DNA of 64,000 nt from Lactobacillus kimbladii (GCF_000970755.1 NZ_KQ034007.1:1519606-1583605); one strand, 5' to 3'; positions 8,016 through 18,753 are shown, numbered from the stretch's first letter. The notes: generated by a model not told the origin, from the letters alone. A program made the numbers and translations.

Positions 8016-8504
8016 TTAAATATAATCTTTTAAATAAACGGTAGGACTCTGCGGTGTAGGTATTACAGTTACCTCAACTCCGCGGCCTATTAACTTTTTA
8101 AATGCCTCTTTTTCTTCTGGAGTTACATTAACCGAAGGACGTATACGTTCTGTTCCATCTCTTTGTGCCAGATTACCAACGTTTACTGACTTAATTGGTA
8201 ATCCATTATCAATCAAGTAATTAACGTCCACTGGAGAGACACAAATTAGTAAAACACGTTGTCCCTTATATTTCCCATTTTTGATATTAGTTAAAGCTTT
8301 CTGTCTGCTTAAAATTGATGTACTAACATTAGCTGGTGCAGCGAGTCTCACAACCGTTTTTCGCATAGCATCATTTACAATACTGTCGTTAATAACCATG
8401 ATTCTTGTGGCGTTCAAGCGACCACTCCACTGCGTAGCCACTTGGCCATGAATCATGCGATCATCAATTCTTACGTGAATAATTCCTTCCATGCTTTCTG
8501 TCAT
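8016..8504 (-). CDS. PTS EIIB, mannose family (LevE-like)
   Basis: This 162-aa EIIB has the phosphorylated histidine in VRIDDRMIHGQVATQW (His19). It has a slightly longer N terminus than the other EIIB proteins in the window. AGAGGT lies 7 nt before the chosen ATG. It stands between EIID and EIIA in the LevR-controlled operon. The phosphate state of this EIIB would also signal to LevR in the classical lev system. Confidence 0.9.
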   Translation of the reverse strand: MTESMEGIIHVRIDDRMIHGQVATQWSGRLNATRIMVINDSIVNDAMRKTVVRLAAPANVSTSILSRQKALTNIKNGKYKGQRVLLICVSPVDVNYLIDNGLPIKSVNVGNLAQRDGTERIRPSVNVTPEEKEAFKKLIGRGVEVTVIPTPQSPTVYLKDYI

Positions 8505-8515
8505 CTTGCTTACCT

Positions 8516-9304
8516 CTAAGCTAAAACATGCATAGCATTCAACGCTATAGAAACAACCAATACAATTAGAATTACGTAAAGAGGTTTTACCTTTTTACCA
8601 AGCAGGTAATATATCAGAGCAACAACAGCTGCAGGTAACAATCCAGGCATAATCTGATCTAGTATGCTGTTTCCAGTCATTGTCAGCTTCCCCTGTTTAA
8701 AAGTAAATGCCAAATTAACCTTAACCATAGTTGCTGCCAGGGCACCAACAACCATCAGTCCCAACACCGACGCTGCGTTTGTCAGAGACTTTAAAGTGGT
8801 ATTTAATGAGGAAAGCATTTTGGTTCCGGATCTATACCCTACGTTAAATAGTGGATAAGCTGTTAGTCGTAAAAGAATTGAAGCAACAACCCACATAATA
8901 CAGCCAAAAGCATTTCCATGTAATGCCATATTAGCAGCAATTGCGCCAAAAATAGTCCAAGGAATAGTGACAAACAAACTGTCTCCTATACCAGCTAAAG
9001 GTCCCATTAATCCAGTCTTTAAAGCACTAACTGCTTCAAGAGATTCAGTTTTACCTTTTTCTTCCATACCTACGTCAACACCCATAATAAATGGTGCCGT
9101 GTATGGGGTAGTGTTAAAGAATTGCAGCTGGGTTTTAATAGCAGTCTTCTTACCCTCTGGATCATTTTGATAATTTTCTTCAATGAAAGGCAGCATAGCA
9201 TATGTGTACCCTAAACCTTCATATTTTTCATAGTTTAATGATGTTGCGCCGAATACTATCCAACGATTCATTACTTTTCTATAAATATTTTTCATTTTAC
9301 TCAT
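8516..9304 (-). CDS. PTS EIID, mannose family (LevG-like)
   Basis: This 262-aa EIID carries the family stretch LMGPLAGIGDSLFVTIPW and the C-terminal helices. The start at 9304 is chosen because GGAGGAG lies 9 nt upstream. A longer frame to 9322 would begin inside that binding site. The first bases overlap the end of EIIC by 8 nt, indicating translational coupling. Confidence 0.9.
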   Translation of the reverse strand: MSKMKNIYRKVMNRWIVFGATSLNYEKYEGLGYTYAMLPFIEENYQNDPEGKKTAIKTQLQFFNTTPYTAPFIMGVDVGMEEKGKTESLEAVSALKTGLMGPLAGIGDSLFVTIPWTIFGAIAANMALHGNAFGCIMWVVASILLRLTAYPLFNVGYRSGTKMLSSLNTTLKSLTNAASVLGLMVVGALAATMVKVNLAFTFKQGKLTMTGNSILDQIMPGLLPAAVVALIYYLLGKKVKPLYVILIVLVVSIALNAMHVLA

Positions 9305-10070
9305 CTTCGTTAGCTCCTCCATTTACAGTTTCCTCAGTTGTATTTTGCTTTTTTGATTGATTTTTATATAGGATTAACGCAATAGCAAAACCAATTAAGG
9401 AAATACCGATAATCGGCATCTTTAAATAAATTGCTAAAACAAAGCCAATAATTAAATATGAGAAATAATCTCTGGTTGGCAAATATTGCAATAGCATTCC
9501 AATACCAACTGCTGGCAGTATTCCCGCAGCGGTCTTAAGACCACCTGAAAGCCAAGCAGGAATATAGTTAATGAAGCTACCAACAATCTTAGGCCCTAAA
9601 ATTACTGTTAAAAGAACGGGAATACCGGAAACAAAACTGGTAAACAATGTAGCAAGATACTGCATCCAGTTAATCATGTGGTAATTTCCCTCATCGGCAT
9701 ACTTTTCAGCCTTCTGCTGACAAAAAATATTTGCTGACCATTTTAGAACATCAACCTGAACGATGAGCAAGGCAATTGGAATCGCAAGTGTAATACCAAT
9801 TGCAGCAGACTGCTTTGTGGCAATGGCTAAGTAGGTACCAATTAAAGCTGCTGTCTGATAGTCAGGGACAGAGGCGCCACCGAAACTTGTAATTCCAAGT
9901 GTCATTAACTGTAGGGTACCACCGATATAGAGTCCTGTTTCTACATTACCCATAATCAAACCTGCAATTAAACCAGCAACAACTGGTTGAGAAATTCCAA
10001 GCTTAGGGCCCTCCTTATCAAAGTTAATTATAAAACCGTATATTACGATTAAAATATTACGTAATAGCAT
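9297..10070 (-). CDS. PTS EIIC, mannose family (LevF-like)
   Basis: This 257-aa membrane channel subunit is the first gene after the sigma54 promoter. It shows the family pattern QPVVAGLIAGLIMGNVETGL and the GASVPDYQ loop. AAGGAGAG precedes the ATG. The charged tail overlaps the EIID start. Linkage to a GH32 enzyme and fructokinase points to fructose or fructo-oligosaccharides as substrate (inference from context). Confidence 0.9.
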   Translation of the reverse strand: MLLRNILIVIYGFIINFDKEGPKLGISQPVVAGLIAGLIMGNVETGLYIGGTLQLMTLGITSFGGASVPDYQTAALIGTYLAIATKQSAAIGITLAIPIALLIVQVDVLKWSANIFCQQKAEKYADEGNYHMINWMQYLATLFTSFVSGIPVLLTVILGPKIVGSFINYIPAWLSGGLKTAAGILPAVGIGMLLQYLPTRDYFSYLIIGFVLAIYLKMPIIGISLIGFAIALILYKNQSKKQNTTEETVNGGANEDE

Positions 10071-10131
10071 TTTTCTCTCCTTCTTGAAAAATAGTAAACA
10101 ATTAAATTTACTTCACTTCAAAAGTTACTTA

Positions 10132-10146
10132 GCAATAACTGTGCCA
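10132..10146 (-). promoter_or_regulatory. Sigma54 (-24/-12) promoter of the lev-type operon
   Basis: On the minus strand TGGCAC, 5 nt, TTGC matches the RpoN consensus completely. It lies 62 nt before the EIIC start and just downstream of the LevR gene, whose product has the sigma54-contacting GAFTGA loop. This predicts strictly activator-dependent transcription of EIIC-EIID-EIIB-EIIA-GH32-VOC. Confidence 0.9.
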
Positions 10147-10197
10147 AGATTTAAAGAGAAAAAGAGTTTTACTTAATAATGCAGTTGTAGCCAGATT

Positions 10198-12936
10198 TTA
10201 TTGTCTGTTAAAAATTATTTGATCAACATAAATTAACTCTGACCTTGGAATTTTCACACTATAATTATCCTTTATCACACTGAATGCGGAATTTATCTTT
10301 TCAAGGTCCTGACTATGCTCTTTTGCAAATTGTTTTTCAAATTCTGGTTTTAAATTATTTTCTTCTTTCCTGATTAATCGTTCAATTAAGTAACTAACAT
10401 GAACATATAATGTAAATTTCTTTTGATTTGATAGTGAAAAGGAAAATTTCCTTTCCAGTTCTTGAATAAAAATAGTAATGTTTTCTATTACCTTTGATGG
10501 ATCCAAGATAGTAACCATGTTGATTGTTTGTTCTAAAGAAAAGTTTTTGACCAAATTATTTGAAATACCGCTAATTTCGTCATTTGAAAATGAACCTGCA
10601 AGCCATCCCTTAAATTCTTCAGTTCCCTTATCAGATAGTATTTTTTCTAAAAGGATGAAATCAATTCCTTCAATTTGGGGATCTTCAGTGCCTATGATTC
10701 CCACAATATCATACATTCTTTTAATTACCTGAACTTTATGAGTGTCTTGTAAAGCTTGAAAATCATAAGGAATAATTTTGATTTTCTTAGTTGATGGCAA
10801 GCATCGTTCCAGCAATCGAGCTACGTGAGTCGCAGTTCCTATTCCTGAATAACAAGTCGTTAGTATAGCCCTAACTTTATTCTTTTCTGGGTAAGTTAAT
10901 TTAATATCAAGTTGACTTATTTTTCTGGCATTTTCACTTATTTCTCTAAAGCTGCGCTTTTTTAAAACACTCTCTCCTACTTCCAGTGCTAGTGGAGTAG
11001 AAACATTATTCATTAGTAAAATAGGTGCATTTATCTGACGAGGAAAAAGTTTTTCTATTTCTTTTAAAGATCCCATATCTACTAAAATAATTAATCCGTG
11101 TGAAATGTCATTGTTCTCACTGTAGTCTATTATTTGGTTAGCTATTTGTTGCGTACTAACGTTAATTGGCATGTCAAATGCATCTAGAGTGTGTGTATTT
11201 AGTAATCTGTTAACAACATTGGCAATACTACCCGCTGTGGCGTAGCCATGGGCAATGACAATTGCTTTAACTAAACCCGTTTTAGTAATTATTTCTAATT
11301 TATTTAGATAAATAGTTAATAAAATGTAGTCAATTTCGTTTAGATCAATGTCAAGATTATCTTTAATTAGAGCTATCAAACGAGTAACATACTGATAAAC
11401 TTCAGAATATCTCTGTTGTACATCCTTATTAAGTTGAATCAAATCCTGCATGTTTTTTAATTCTGTATTATCTAAACGAATTTTTTGTCTTTCAAATAGA
11501 TAATAGCTAACCGCATAAATGGCATTGCCGCTAATTTTTAACTGATATGCATTTTTTAACTGGTCAAATAGTCTTTTGACGCTTTCAATAACATAAGATA
11601 AAAAAGGAATTTGTTTACTATTATCTTTTTCAAAAAGCAATGTATCAAATAACTGATAAACAATCTGTTTTAGTTTTGATTCACACTTGTGTAAATCACG
11701 ACTATTTTGCGCATAAGTCGATAGTATTCTTTTTAAACTATTCAGAAAAACTTGTTTTTCAGGTGTATTACGTGCTATTAGATCTTCCAATTCAGTATCA
11801 TTATTAATTACAATTGAACTGCTTTGTGAATGATAGGTATCAATCTTACTATTACTCAAAACTTCATTAGGTAAAAATGAAGCAGTAATTGATATTTCTT
11901 TTTCTTTTTTATTTTCTGCATTGGCTCTTGCAATCGTTAATTTAATAGCATTCTTTAAATCGCCAATATTTCCTGTTGGTTCATAATTGGCAAGCATTTT
12001 CAAAACCTGACTACTTACATTTAGCGTTTTACCAATTCTTTTCTGTTCATTTTTAAGCAAAGTAAAAACTAGATTTTGTCGTTCCTCCCTGCTTCTTTGA
12101 CTTAATGGCGGTAACGTAATTTTAACTGGAATCCGACGCATAAAAGTAGTCAAAAAATTAGTATCTAAATCTGCCGTCGTTGCAAAACATAAGCGCACAT
12201 TAACCTTCTTACCTCTTTTAGTTTCTCCAACTGGATACACAACCCCCTGATCAAGGTAAGTAAACAATTTTTCTTGTCCCTTTGATCCAAGTCTATGGAC
12301 TTCATCTAAAAAGAGAATCCCACCGTCAGCTTCTACAAAAGCTCCATCATGATCAAAATCTGCTCCTGTAAAAGCACCTTTTTTATAACCAAATAAATTA
12401 CTGGTTAATAATTCTGGATTATCAGCGTACTGGGCACAATTAACAGTAATAAATGGAGCATTTAGCTTAATAAGCTTTTGTGTTCGACAAAATTGATTGA
12501 TTAAACTAACTAAATAACTTTTACCAGTTCCACTTTCGCCAGTTATAAGCAAAGGCAATCCGCCATTTGGATATAAAATAGCTGCTCGCACTCTTTCAAT
12601 ACTTTCTTTCAAACTGGGATTTATTTGAGTTAGTTTTTTTAAAACATTTTTATTATCATTTTCATGTTCGAGTTTCGCTACTGATTCATAAATATTGTTT
12701 TTAAGACGAAAATTATTCTTTTCAAACTCTGCCTTATGAATAAAATGCACAGGTCGAGTTTCAATTTTGACTAATTTTTGTTCTTTTGTTAGTTGGTTTA
12801 AATACAAACTAACCGTATTCCGCTTTGCATTCAAAGCTTTGGCAACTCCACCAGCTGTTAAATCTGCATTTAATTCTTGTAAATCAATTGTTTTGGTTTT
12901 AGCATCCAAATAACGTAAAATTTCATCCTTTAGCAT
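10198..12936 (-). CDS. levR: LevR-type sigma54-dependent PTS regulator
   Basis: This 912-aa activator has an N-terminal HTH (about residues 1-70) and an AAA+ sigma54 domain with Walker A GESGTGKS (133-140), GAFTGA (187-192) and Walker B GGILFLDE (205-212). Further on come a PRD, an EIIA-Man-like domain (IVIAHGYATAGS), an EIIB-Gat-like domain (TTCYSGIGTATH) and a C-terminal PRD with YVHVSYLIERL. In the LevR family, phosphorylation by HPr and by the cognate EIIB tunes activity up or down. The start at 12936 is preceded by AGAGGT; an upstream ATG lacks one. Its target is almost certainly the sigma54 promoter just downstream. Confidence 0.93.
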   Translation of the reverse strand: MLKDEILRYLDAKTKTIDLQELNADLTAGGVAKALNAKRNTVSLYLNQLTKEQKLVKIETRPVHFIHKAEFEKNNFRLKNNIYESVAKLEHENDNKNVLKKLTQINPSLKESIERVRAAILYPNGGLPLLITGESGTGKSYLVSLINQFCRTQKLIKLNAPFITVNCAQYADNPELLTSNLFGYKKGAFTGADFDHDGAFVEADGGILFLDEVHRLGSKGQEKLFTYLDQGVVYPVGETKRGKKVNVRLCFATTADLDTNFLTTFMRRIPVKITLPPLSQRSREERQNLVFTLLKNEQKRIGKTLNVSSQVLKMLANYEPTGNIGDLKNAIKLTIARANAENKKEKEISITASFLPNEVLSNSKIDTYHSQSSSIVINNDTELEDLIARNTPEKQVFLNSLKRILSTYAQNSRDLHKCESKLKQIVYQLFDTLLFEKDNSKQIPFLSYVIESVKRLFDQLKNAYQLKISGNAIYAVSYYLFERQKIRLDNTELKNMQDLIQLNKDVQQRYSEVYQYVTRLIALIKDNLDIDLNEIDYILLTIYLNKLEIITKTGLVKAIVIAHGYATAGSIANVVNRLLNTHTLDAFDMPINVSTQQIANQIIDYSENNDISHGLIILVDMGSLKEIEKLFPRQINAPILLMNNVSTPLALEVGESVLKKRSFREISENARKISQLDIKLTYPEKNKVRAILTTCYSGIGTATHVARLLERCLPSTKKIKIIPYDFQALQDTHKVQVIKRMYDIVGIIGTEDPQIEGIDFILLEKILSDKGTEEFKGWLAGSFSNDEISGISNNLVKNFSLEQTINMVTILDPSKVIENITIFIQELERKFSFSLSNQKKFTLYVHVSYLIERLIRKEENNLKPEFEKQFAKEHSQDLEKINSAFSVIKDNYSVKIPRSELIYVDQIIFNRQ

Positions 12937-13217
12937 CTTGACCTCTATATTTAAACAAATTGTTAAACCGCAAACATCTTCAAACGTCATTGTAAACTAT
13001 ATTTTTCAACTATTCAGAGCTTTTTTAACTCCTAAAAACTGTGAATCGTCGCCAATAAGAGATCTTTTGTTTGCTTTACCTGATTTTGAATGATCATAAG
13101 CTTGAAAATAATTTTTTCTGATTTTTTAGTGTGAAGAAACTAGAACTAGTGTGAAAGCAAAAAAAGACCCAAGACTCCAAAGCCCCAGATCTTTTATTCT
13201 TAAGATATTCCACCCTT
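12937..13217. other. Gap upstream of LevR gene
   Basis: No gene is seen here. It must contain the levR promoter, but no convincing -35/-10 pair stands out. Two copies of TAGTGTGAA (13127-13135 and 13148-13156) flank a short CTAG-rich dyad; their role is unknown. Confidence 0.4.
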
Positions 13218-13250
13218 AAAAATAAAAAGACTATTCTTGACGAATAGCCT
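13218..13250 (-). terminator. Terminator of murA
   Basis: On the minus strand GGCTATTC and GAATAGTC form a stem around a GTCAA loop, followed by TTTTTATTTTT, downstream of the murA stop codon. Confidence 0.8.
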
Positions 13251-13286
13251 CTTTATAATATTCTTTTTTTATAGCTCACAAACACA

Positions 13287-14561
13287 TTACTTTTCAGGCA
13301 CATCCTGAATTTTTACATTTGCCCCCAGCAGACGTAGTTTTTCTTGAACGCGATCATAGCCTCGTAAAATATTGCCAGCATTGTTGATAACGGTTGTACC
13401 ATCCGCCATCAAACCTGCTATCATTAAACAAGCTCCTGCACGAATTTCTCCAGCAGAAACCGTAGTACCATGAAGTTTAGCAGTAGGATGAACCAAAATA
13501 ATATTGTCCTCAACCTTAATATCCGCACCCATCTTGCGTAATTGCTCAATATGTCCAATTCTTTTGGGGTAGATTTGGTCAATGATGACACCTTCACCAG
13601 ACTTAGCAGAAAGCAAAAGTGGTGTTACCGGCTGCTGCAAATCTGTCGCAAATCCGGGATAAGATGCGGTGCGAATTTGCGTCATTTTCAAATCGCCGGC
13701 TGGATAAACAAAAAGCGAATCCTCTGTGGCATCAATTACCACACCCATTTCTTCTACTTTAGCTAAGTAAGAATCCAGGTGTTCTTCAATAATATTGTGA
13801 ATACAGATGCCGTTACCAATACAACCAGCAAGAGAAATATAAGTGCCAGCTTCGATTCGATCCGGAATAATTGTATGAGGAGTCTTGGCTTCAAGACGTT
13901 CAACGCCTTCAATCCTAATAGAATCGGTCCCGGCACCTCTAATGACTGCACCCATATTATTTAAAAAAGTAGCTAAATCAATTATTTCAGGTTCTTTAGC
14001 CGCATTATCAATAATAGTTTGTCCTTGAGCCGTTACTGATGCCATTATTATATTCATTGTTGCACCCACAGAAGGCATTGCTAAATGAATAGTAGCACCA
14101 TGAAGTCCCTCTGCAGGGGAAGTAATTTTTATTTGATCATTCTCATTTTTTACACATGCGCCTAAGGCTTCAAAACCCTTAATATGTTGATCTATGGGGC
14201 GGGGACCAATATCATCTCCACCAGGGAAGCCCACAACAGCCTTACCAAAACGGCCAAGAAGTGCACCCATAAAATAATAGGATGCACGCAAACTCTTGAT
14301 TTTACCACTTGGCAATGGGCTCATCTTAATGTGTTCTGGATTGATACGCAATGTTGTATTGTGAAAGTCACTCACAACATCCATTTCACTGAGCAGATCC
14401 ATTAAGTTGTCAACATCTGCAATCCTTGGAACACCTTCCAAAGTTACTGGTGTACGCGACAATATTGATGCTGGAATTAAAGCAACAGTCGAGTTTTTGG
14501 CACCACCGATCCAGACATCACCTTGCAGGGGCTTTCCACCATGAATTATCATTTGCTTCAT
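13287..14561 (-). CDS. murA: UDP-N-acetylglucosamine 1-carboxyvinyltransferase with Asp at the catalytic Cys position
   Basis: This 424-aa enzyme transfers enolpyruvate from PEP to UDP-GlcNAc, the first committed step of peptidoglycan synthesis. Lys22 (GGAKNS), Arg92 (SLRASYY) and the active-site Asp in PGFATDLQQP are present. The mobile loop reads FPGGDDIGPRPIDQH, so the position of E. coli Cys115 is Asp116. That change is known from fosfomycin-resistant MurA of mycobacteria and chlamydiae. Length is normal. It follows pyrG on the same strand, probably with its own transcript. Firmicutes often carry two MurA paralogues; which one this is cannot be told from the window. Confidence 0.95.
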   Translation of the reverse strand: MKQMIIHGGKPLQGDVWIGGAKNSTVALIPASILSRTPVTLEGVPRIADVDNLMDLLSEMDVVSDFHNTTLRINPEHIKMSPLPSGKIKSLRASYYFMGALLGRFGKAVVGFPGGDDIGPRPIDQHIKGFEALGACVKNENDQIKITSPAEGLHGATIHLAMPSVGATMNIIMASVTAQGQTIIDNAAKEPEIIDLATFLNNMGAVIRGAGTDSIRIEGVERLEAKTPHTIIPDRIEAGTYISLAGCIGNGICIHNIIEEHLDSYLAKVEEMGVVIDATEDSLFVYPAGDLKMTQIRTASYPGFATDLQQPVTPLLLSAKSGEGVIIDQIYPKRIGHIEQLRKMGADIKVEDNIILVHPTAKLHGTTVSAGEIRAGACLMIAGLMADGTTVINNAGNILRGYDRVQEKLRLLGANVKIQDVPEK

Positions 14562-14620
14562 TGGCGAAAAAATCCTTTTCTATTTCGTTTAGTCATAATA
14601 ATGTTATAGGAATTTAACAG

Positions 14621-14651
14621 AAAAAACAAGAGAAGACCTTTGCCTTCCCTC
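14621..14651 (-). terminator. Possible terminator of pyrG
   Basis: On the minus strand a GAGGGAAG arm can pair with CTTCTC, with one or two bulges, and is followed by TTGTTTTTT. It sits 40 nt after the pyrG stop. The stem is imperfect. Confidence 0.5.
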
Positions 14652-14690
14652 ACCCAAAAATCTGGTTTTTGTATTATTCAACTTTGCCAA

Positions 14691-16343
<1,653 letters not shown>

Positions 16344-16350
16344 TCAAAAA

Positions 16351-16376
16351 TAAAAAAGCTCCCATACGGGAGCTTA
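16351..16376 (-). terminator. pyrG leader attenuator
   Basis: On the minus strand AGCTCCC-GTAT-GGGAGCT forms a strong stem followed by TTTTTTATTTTT, 20 nt after the GGGC start and 40 nt before pyrG. The CUCCC in its 5' arm can pair with an extra run of G residues added at the transcript's 5' end when CTP is low, the mechanism established for pyrG of Bacillus and Lactococcus. It also terminates read-through from rpoE. Confidence 0.88.
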
Positions 16377-16390
16377 AACGCACATAACGT

Positions 16391-16430
16391 GCCCAAATAA
16401 AATACTATCTATTTTGGGAGACAAAGTCAA
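16391..16430 (-). promoter_or_regulatory. pyrG promoter with GGGC start
   Basis: TTGACT (16425-16430), 17-nt spacer, TAGTAT (16402-16407), then 7 nt to GGGC (16394-16391). A start at the three G followed by C is exactly what CTP-sensitive reiterative transcription requires: low CTP stalls the polymerase at C and G residues are added by slippage. Confidence 0.85.
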
Positions 16431-16435
16431 GAAAA

Positions 16436-16990
16436 TTATTCATCGTCATCTTCGTCGTCATCATCATTCAATTCAGACAACTGACCCTCAATGCCATCTG
16501 GCAAGTCTTCATCATCGTCATCATCGGTATTGACATATTCATCGTCATCATCAAAATCATCCGGCTCGTCATCAGCAGTGGCATCCAAGTCTTCGTCTTC
16601 CGGATCATCATTATCATAGTCAATGATATCATCGCTACCTGTAGCACTTGCTAAAAAGGCATTAACTTTCTTATGGTGTGTCCGAATGTCTTCTTCATCC
16701 TCGTCTTCAGGGTGATTAACCTCTTCATCTACAGATTCATAAGGAAACCATGAACGAAGAGCCCACACATTTTCACCCATAGAAATGAATTCACCATCGG
16801 TATTCATGTCAGTGTAGAATTGGGGCAAACGTTCCCTTATTTCTTCATCGCTGACGCCTAGGTACTTTTGCACTGCATTAACAATATCAGCAAAAGCCAT
16901 TCTCTTATTGTTATCTTCTAAAATTGCGCGAGCAACTTCAATCATTGATAATTCATTGCGATTTTTATTTTTAAAGTCGTTTAATCCCAC
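16436..16990 (-). CDS. rpoE: DNA-directed RNA polymerase delta subunit
   Basis: This 184-aa protein has an N-terminal folded HARE-HTH domain (about residues 1-95; MIEVARAILEDNNKRMAFADI) and a long, almost purely acidic Asp/Glu tail. Delta is specific to Firmicutes. It raises polymerase recycling and promoter selectivity. It lies directly upstream of pyrG, whose promoter begins within 6 nt of the rpoE stop codon. Confidence 0.95.
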   Translation of the reverse strand: MGLNDFKNKNRNELSMIEVARAILEDNNKRMAFADIVNAVQKYLGVSDEEIRERLPQFYTDMNTDGEFISMGENVWALRSWFPYESVDEEVNHPEDEDEEDIRTHHKKVNAFLASATGSDDIIDYDNDDPEDEDLDATADDEPDDFDDDDEYVNTDDDDDEDLPDGIEGQLSELNDDDDEDDDE

Positions 16991-17036
16991 AATGTATTCC
17001 TCTCTCTTAAACAGTCTTTCTTATTTTACTAGGCGT

Positions 17037-17441
17037 TCAAGTAAAAATCAATGTGACGGCATAGTTACCTATTAAGTATAGACCACTATATAGGTTATAT
17101 TCAATCTGAAGTTCTCTTGAACCATCATTTTTAGGGAAAAATTTAATAAATTCAGTCGTACTTTTGAGATCCATTTGATAGCCTTGTGCCACATAGCGAC
17201 AGTCTTTACGTTCACCAACTATAAAATGTAACTGCGAGTAATTATTCTGGTCACTGCCACGCCTAATAATCACATTATCTTCTTTAATTAATATCTTAAC
17301 GGGAATTTTGCCATCTTCCAAATAAAAAACTCTGGTATTACCTGCAGATTCAATTAATTCGCCATCAGCTTTTTTCTTGAAAGTTTCACTATCTTTGCCT
17401 TGGATTATTTTGCTAGTAAAATCAATTTTTACTTTAGTCAT
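17037..17441 (-). CDS. DUF1934 family beta-barrel protein
   Basis: This 134-aa protein is related to Bacillus YwiB, a calycin-like beta-barrel of unknown function. It is mostly beta-strand, with no signal peptide or membrane segment. It lies just upstream of rpoE in the conserved Firmicutes neighbourhood. Nothing visible identifies a catalytic site. Confidence 0.75.
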   Translation of the reverse strand: MTKVKIDFTSKIIQGKDSETFKKKADGELIESAGNTRVFYLEDGKIPVKILIKEDNVIIRRGSDQNNYSQLHFIVGERKDCRYVAQGYQMDLKSTTEFIKFFPKNDGSRELQIEYNLYSGLYLIGNYAVTLIFT

Positions 17442-17562
17442 CTATCTGATTCTTTGAAATAAAAAAGCCAACCTTCCAGATTAGCAAATATGTCGTAATG
17501 TCCTTCTTAATTTTAGCAGAAATTATTATAAAACAAATTATTTTTTAACGCCAATAATTACT

Positions 17563-18753
17563 TTAAATAGTTTTTTTAGGTCTTGCCAGCAAAATATTTA
17601 TACCACCTATGATAATTAAGCTTGCACAAAGAACAATAATAAATTTTTCACCAACATGATCAAGAATTATGCCAGAAACAACTGACGAAACGGGTCCACC
17701 AATATTGGCAAAAGTTCTGATTGTTGTTAAAACTCGCCCCAAATAATTGTCTGCTGTGGAAGTCTGAATGACAGATTCTGCAAGAACGTTATGAATACTG
17801 GTAACAGGACCAAAAAGAAAAAGCAATGCGCAAAGAAGTACCATGTTTTTTAAAGAAAACAACATCAAAATAAGCGGTATGGCGCTAATAGTCCAAGCCC
17901 AGCCAACTGTTATAATTTTTGCTTTCATTTTGCCGGCTATTAAGGCTCCCAGTATTATTCCCGCCAGTATGCATATGTAGAAAGTGCTATAAAGTGCCGG
18001 CTGTCCCGCTTTTGCGGCTATACGAGGTAAAATTAAAATCATTGCAGGTTGTGCAAACGAATAAAGCAAGCCAGACCAAAGATAGTGCAATAAAAAGACA
18101 TTTTCCTTAATGTAACTGTAGCCACTGAAAATCTTTTGCCAATATTTAGTTAGGCCTTCTGCCTGGCTTTCTTTTTCTTTAAATGCATTATGAACAGGTA
18201 TTTTTCTCAGAGCTGCAATTAACAATAAAAGCCCCAGTAAACTCAAGCAGGCACAAGCTAAAATAATGTCTCCGCTTGCCATAAAAGCCAGTAATGAACC
18301 AGAAAGTGCAATGCCACCAACATTTACCAGTTGATCCACGATATTAATCTTGGAAATAATACTGCTCATTTCTGTTTCATCCAGAAGAGATTCTTTTAAA
18401 ATAGCGCGATCAGCAGGATTAAAAAATTCATCACAAATTGATAGTAATCCAGCAATAATAATAGCTAAAATATAACTTTGGCTAAAATAAATAATCACAG
18501 CTGTAAGCATAAACAATAAGACTACCTGTATCACCATAGAATAGATGCTGGTTTTCTTAAAAGAGTGACTGTCAATAAAAGGACCATAAAAAATAGAAAG
18601 AGCAGCAGTTACTGTGAAAATAGCATTAGTAATGCCAACCATAGTTGAACTTTTGGTTTGAATCTGGATCCACCAAATAAAAACCATGCCATAAAGCGAG
18701 TTGCCCAAACCACTAACTAAGCGTGCCAATAAGTATGGTTTTTTCTCTAACAT
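17563..18753 (-). CDS. MFS efflux transporter
   Basis: This 396-aa membrane protein has about twelve hydrophobic segments in two halves and the GPFIDSHSFKK loop between helices 2 and 3 (an MFS A-like motif). The start MLEKKPYLLARLVSGLGNSLYG resembles the macrolide-efflux/MefA-like group. It is a stand-alone gene between DUF1934 and accA. The substrate is unknown. Confidence 0.75.
   Translation of the reverse strand: MLEKKPYLLARLVSGLGNSLYGMVFIWWIQIQTKSSTMVGITNAIFTVTAALSIFYGPFIDSHSFKKTSIYSMVIQVVLLFMLTAVIIYFSQSYILAIIIAGLLSICDEFFNPADRAILKESLLDETEMSSIISKINIVDQLVNVGGIALSGSLLAFMASGDIILACACLSLLGLLLLIAALRKIPVHNAFKEKESQAEGLTKYWQKIFSGYSYIKENVFLLHYLWSGLLYSFAQPAMILILPRIAAKAGQPALYSTFYICILAGIILGALIAGKMKAKIITVGWAWTISAIPLILMLFSLKNMVLLCALLFLFGPVTSIHNVLAESVIQTSTADNYLGRVLTTIRTFANIGGPVSSVVSGIILDHVGEKFIIVLCASLIIIGGINILLARPKKTI

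Noticed and set aside
13127-13156. TAGTGTGAA direct repeats as a regulator site for LevR
   Set aside because: They lie more than 190 nt from the LevR start and over 3 kb from the sigma54 promoter, with no further support; noted only in the gap description.
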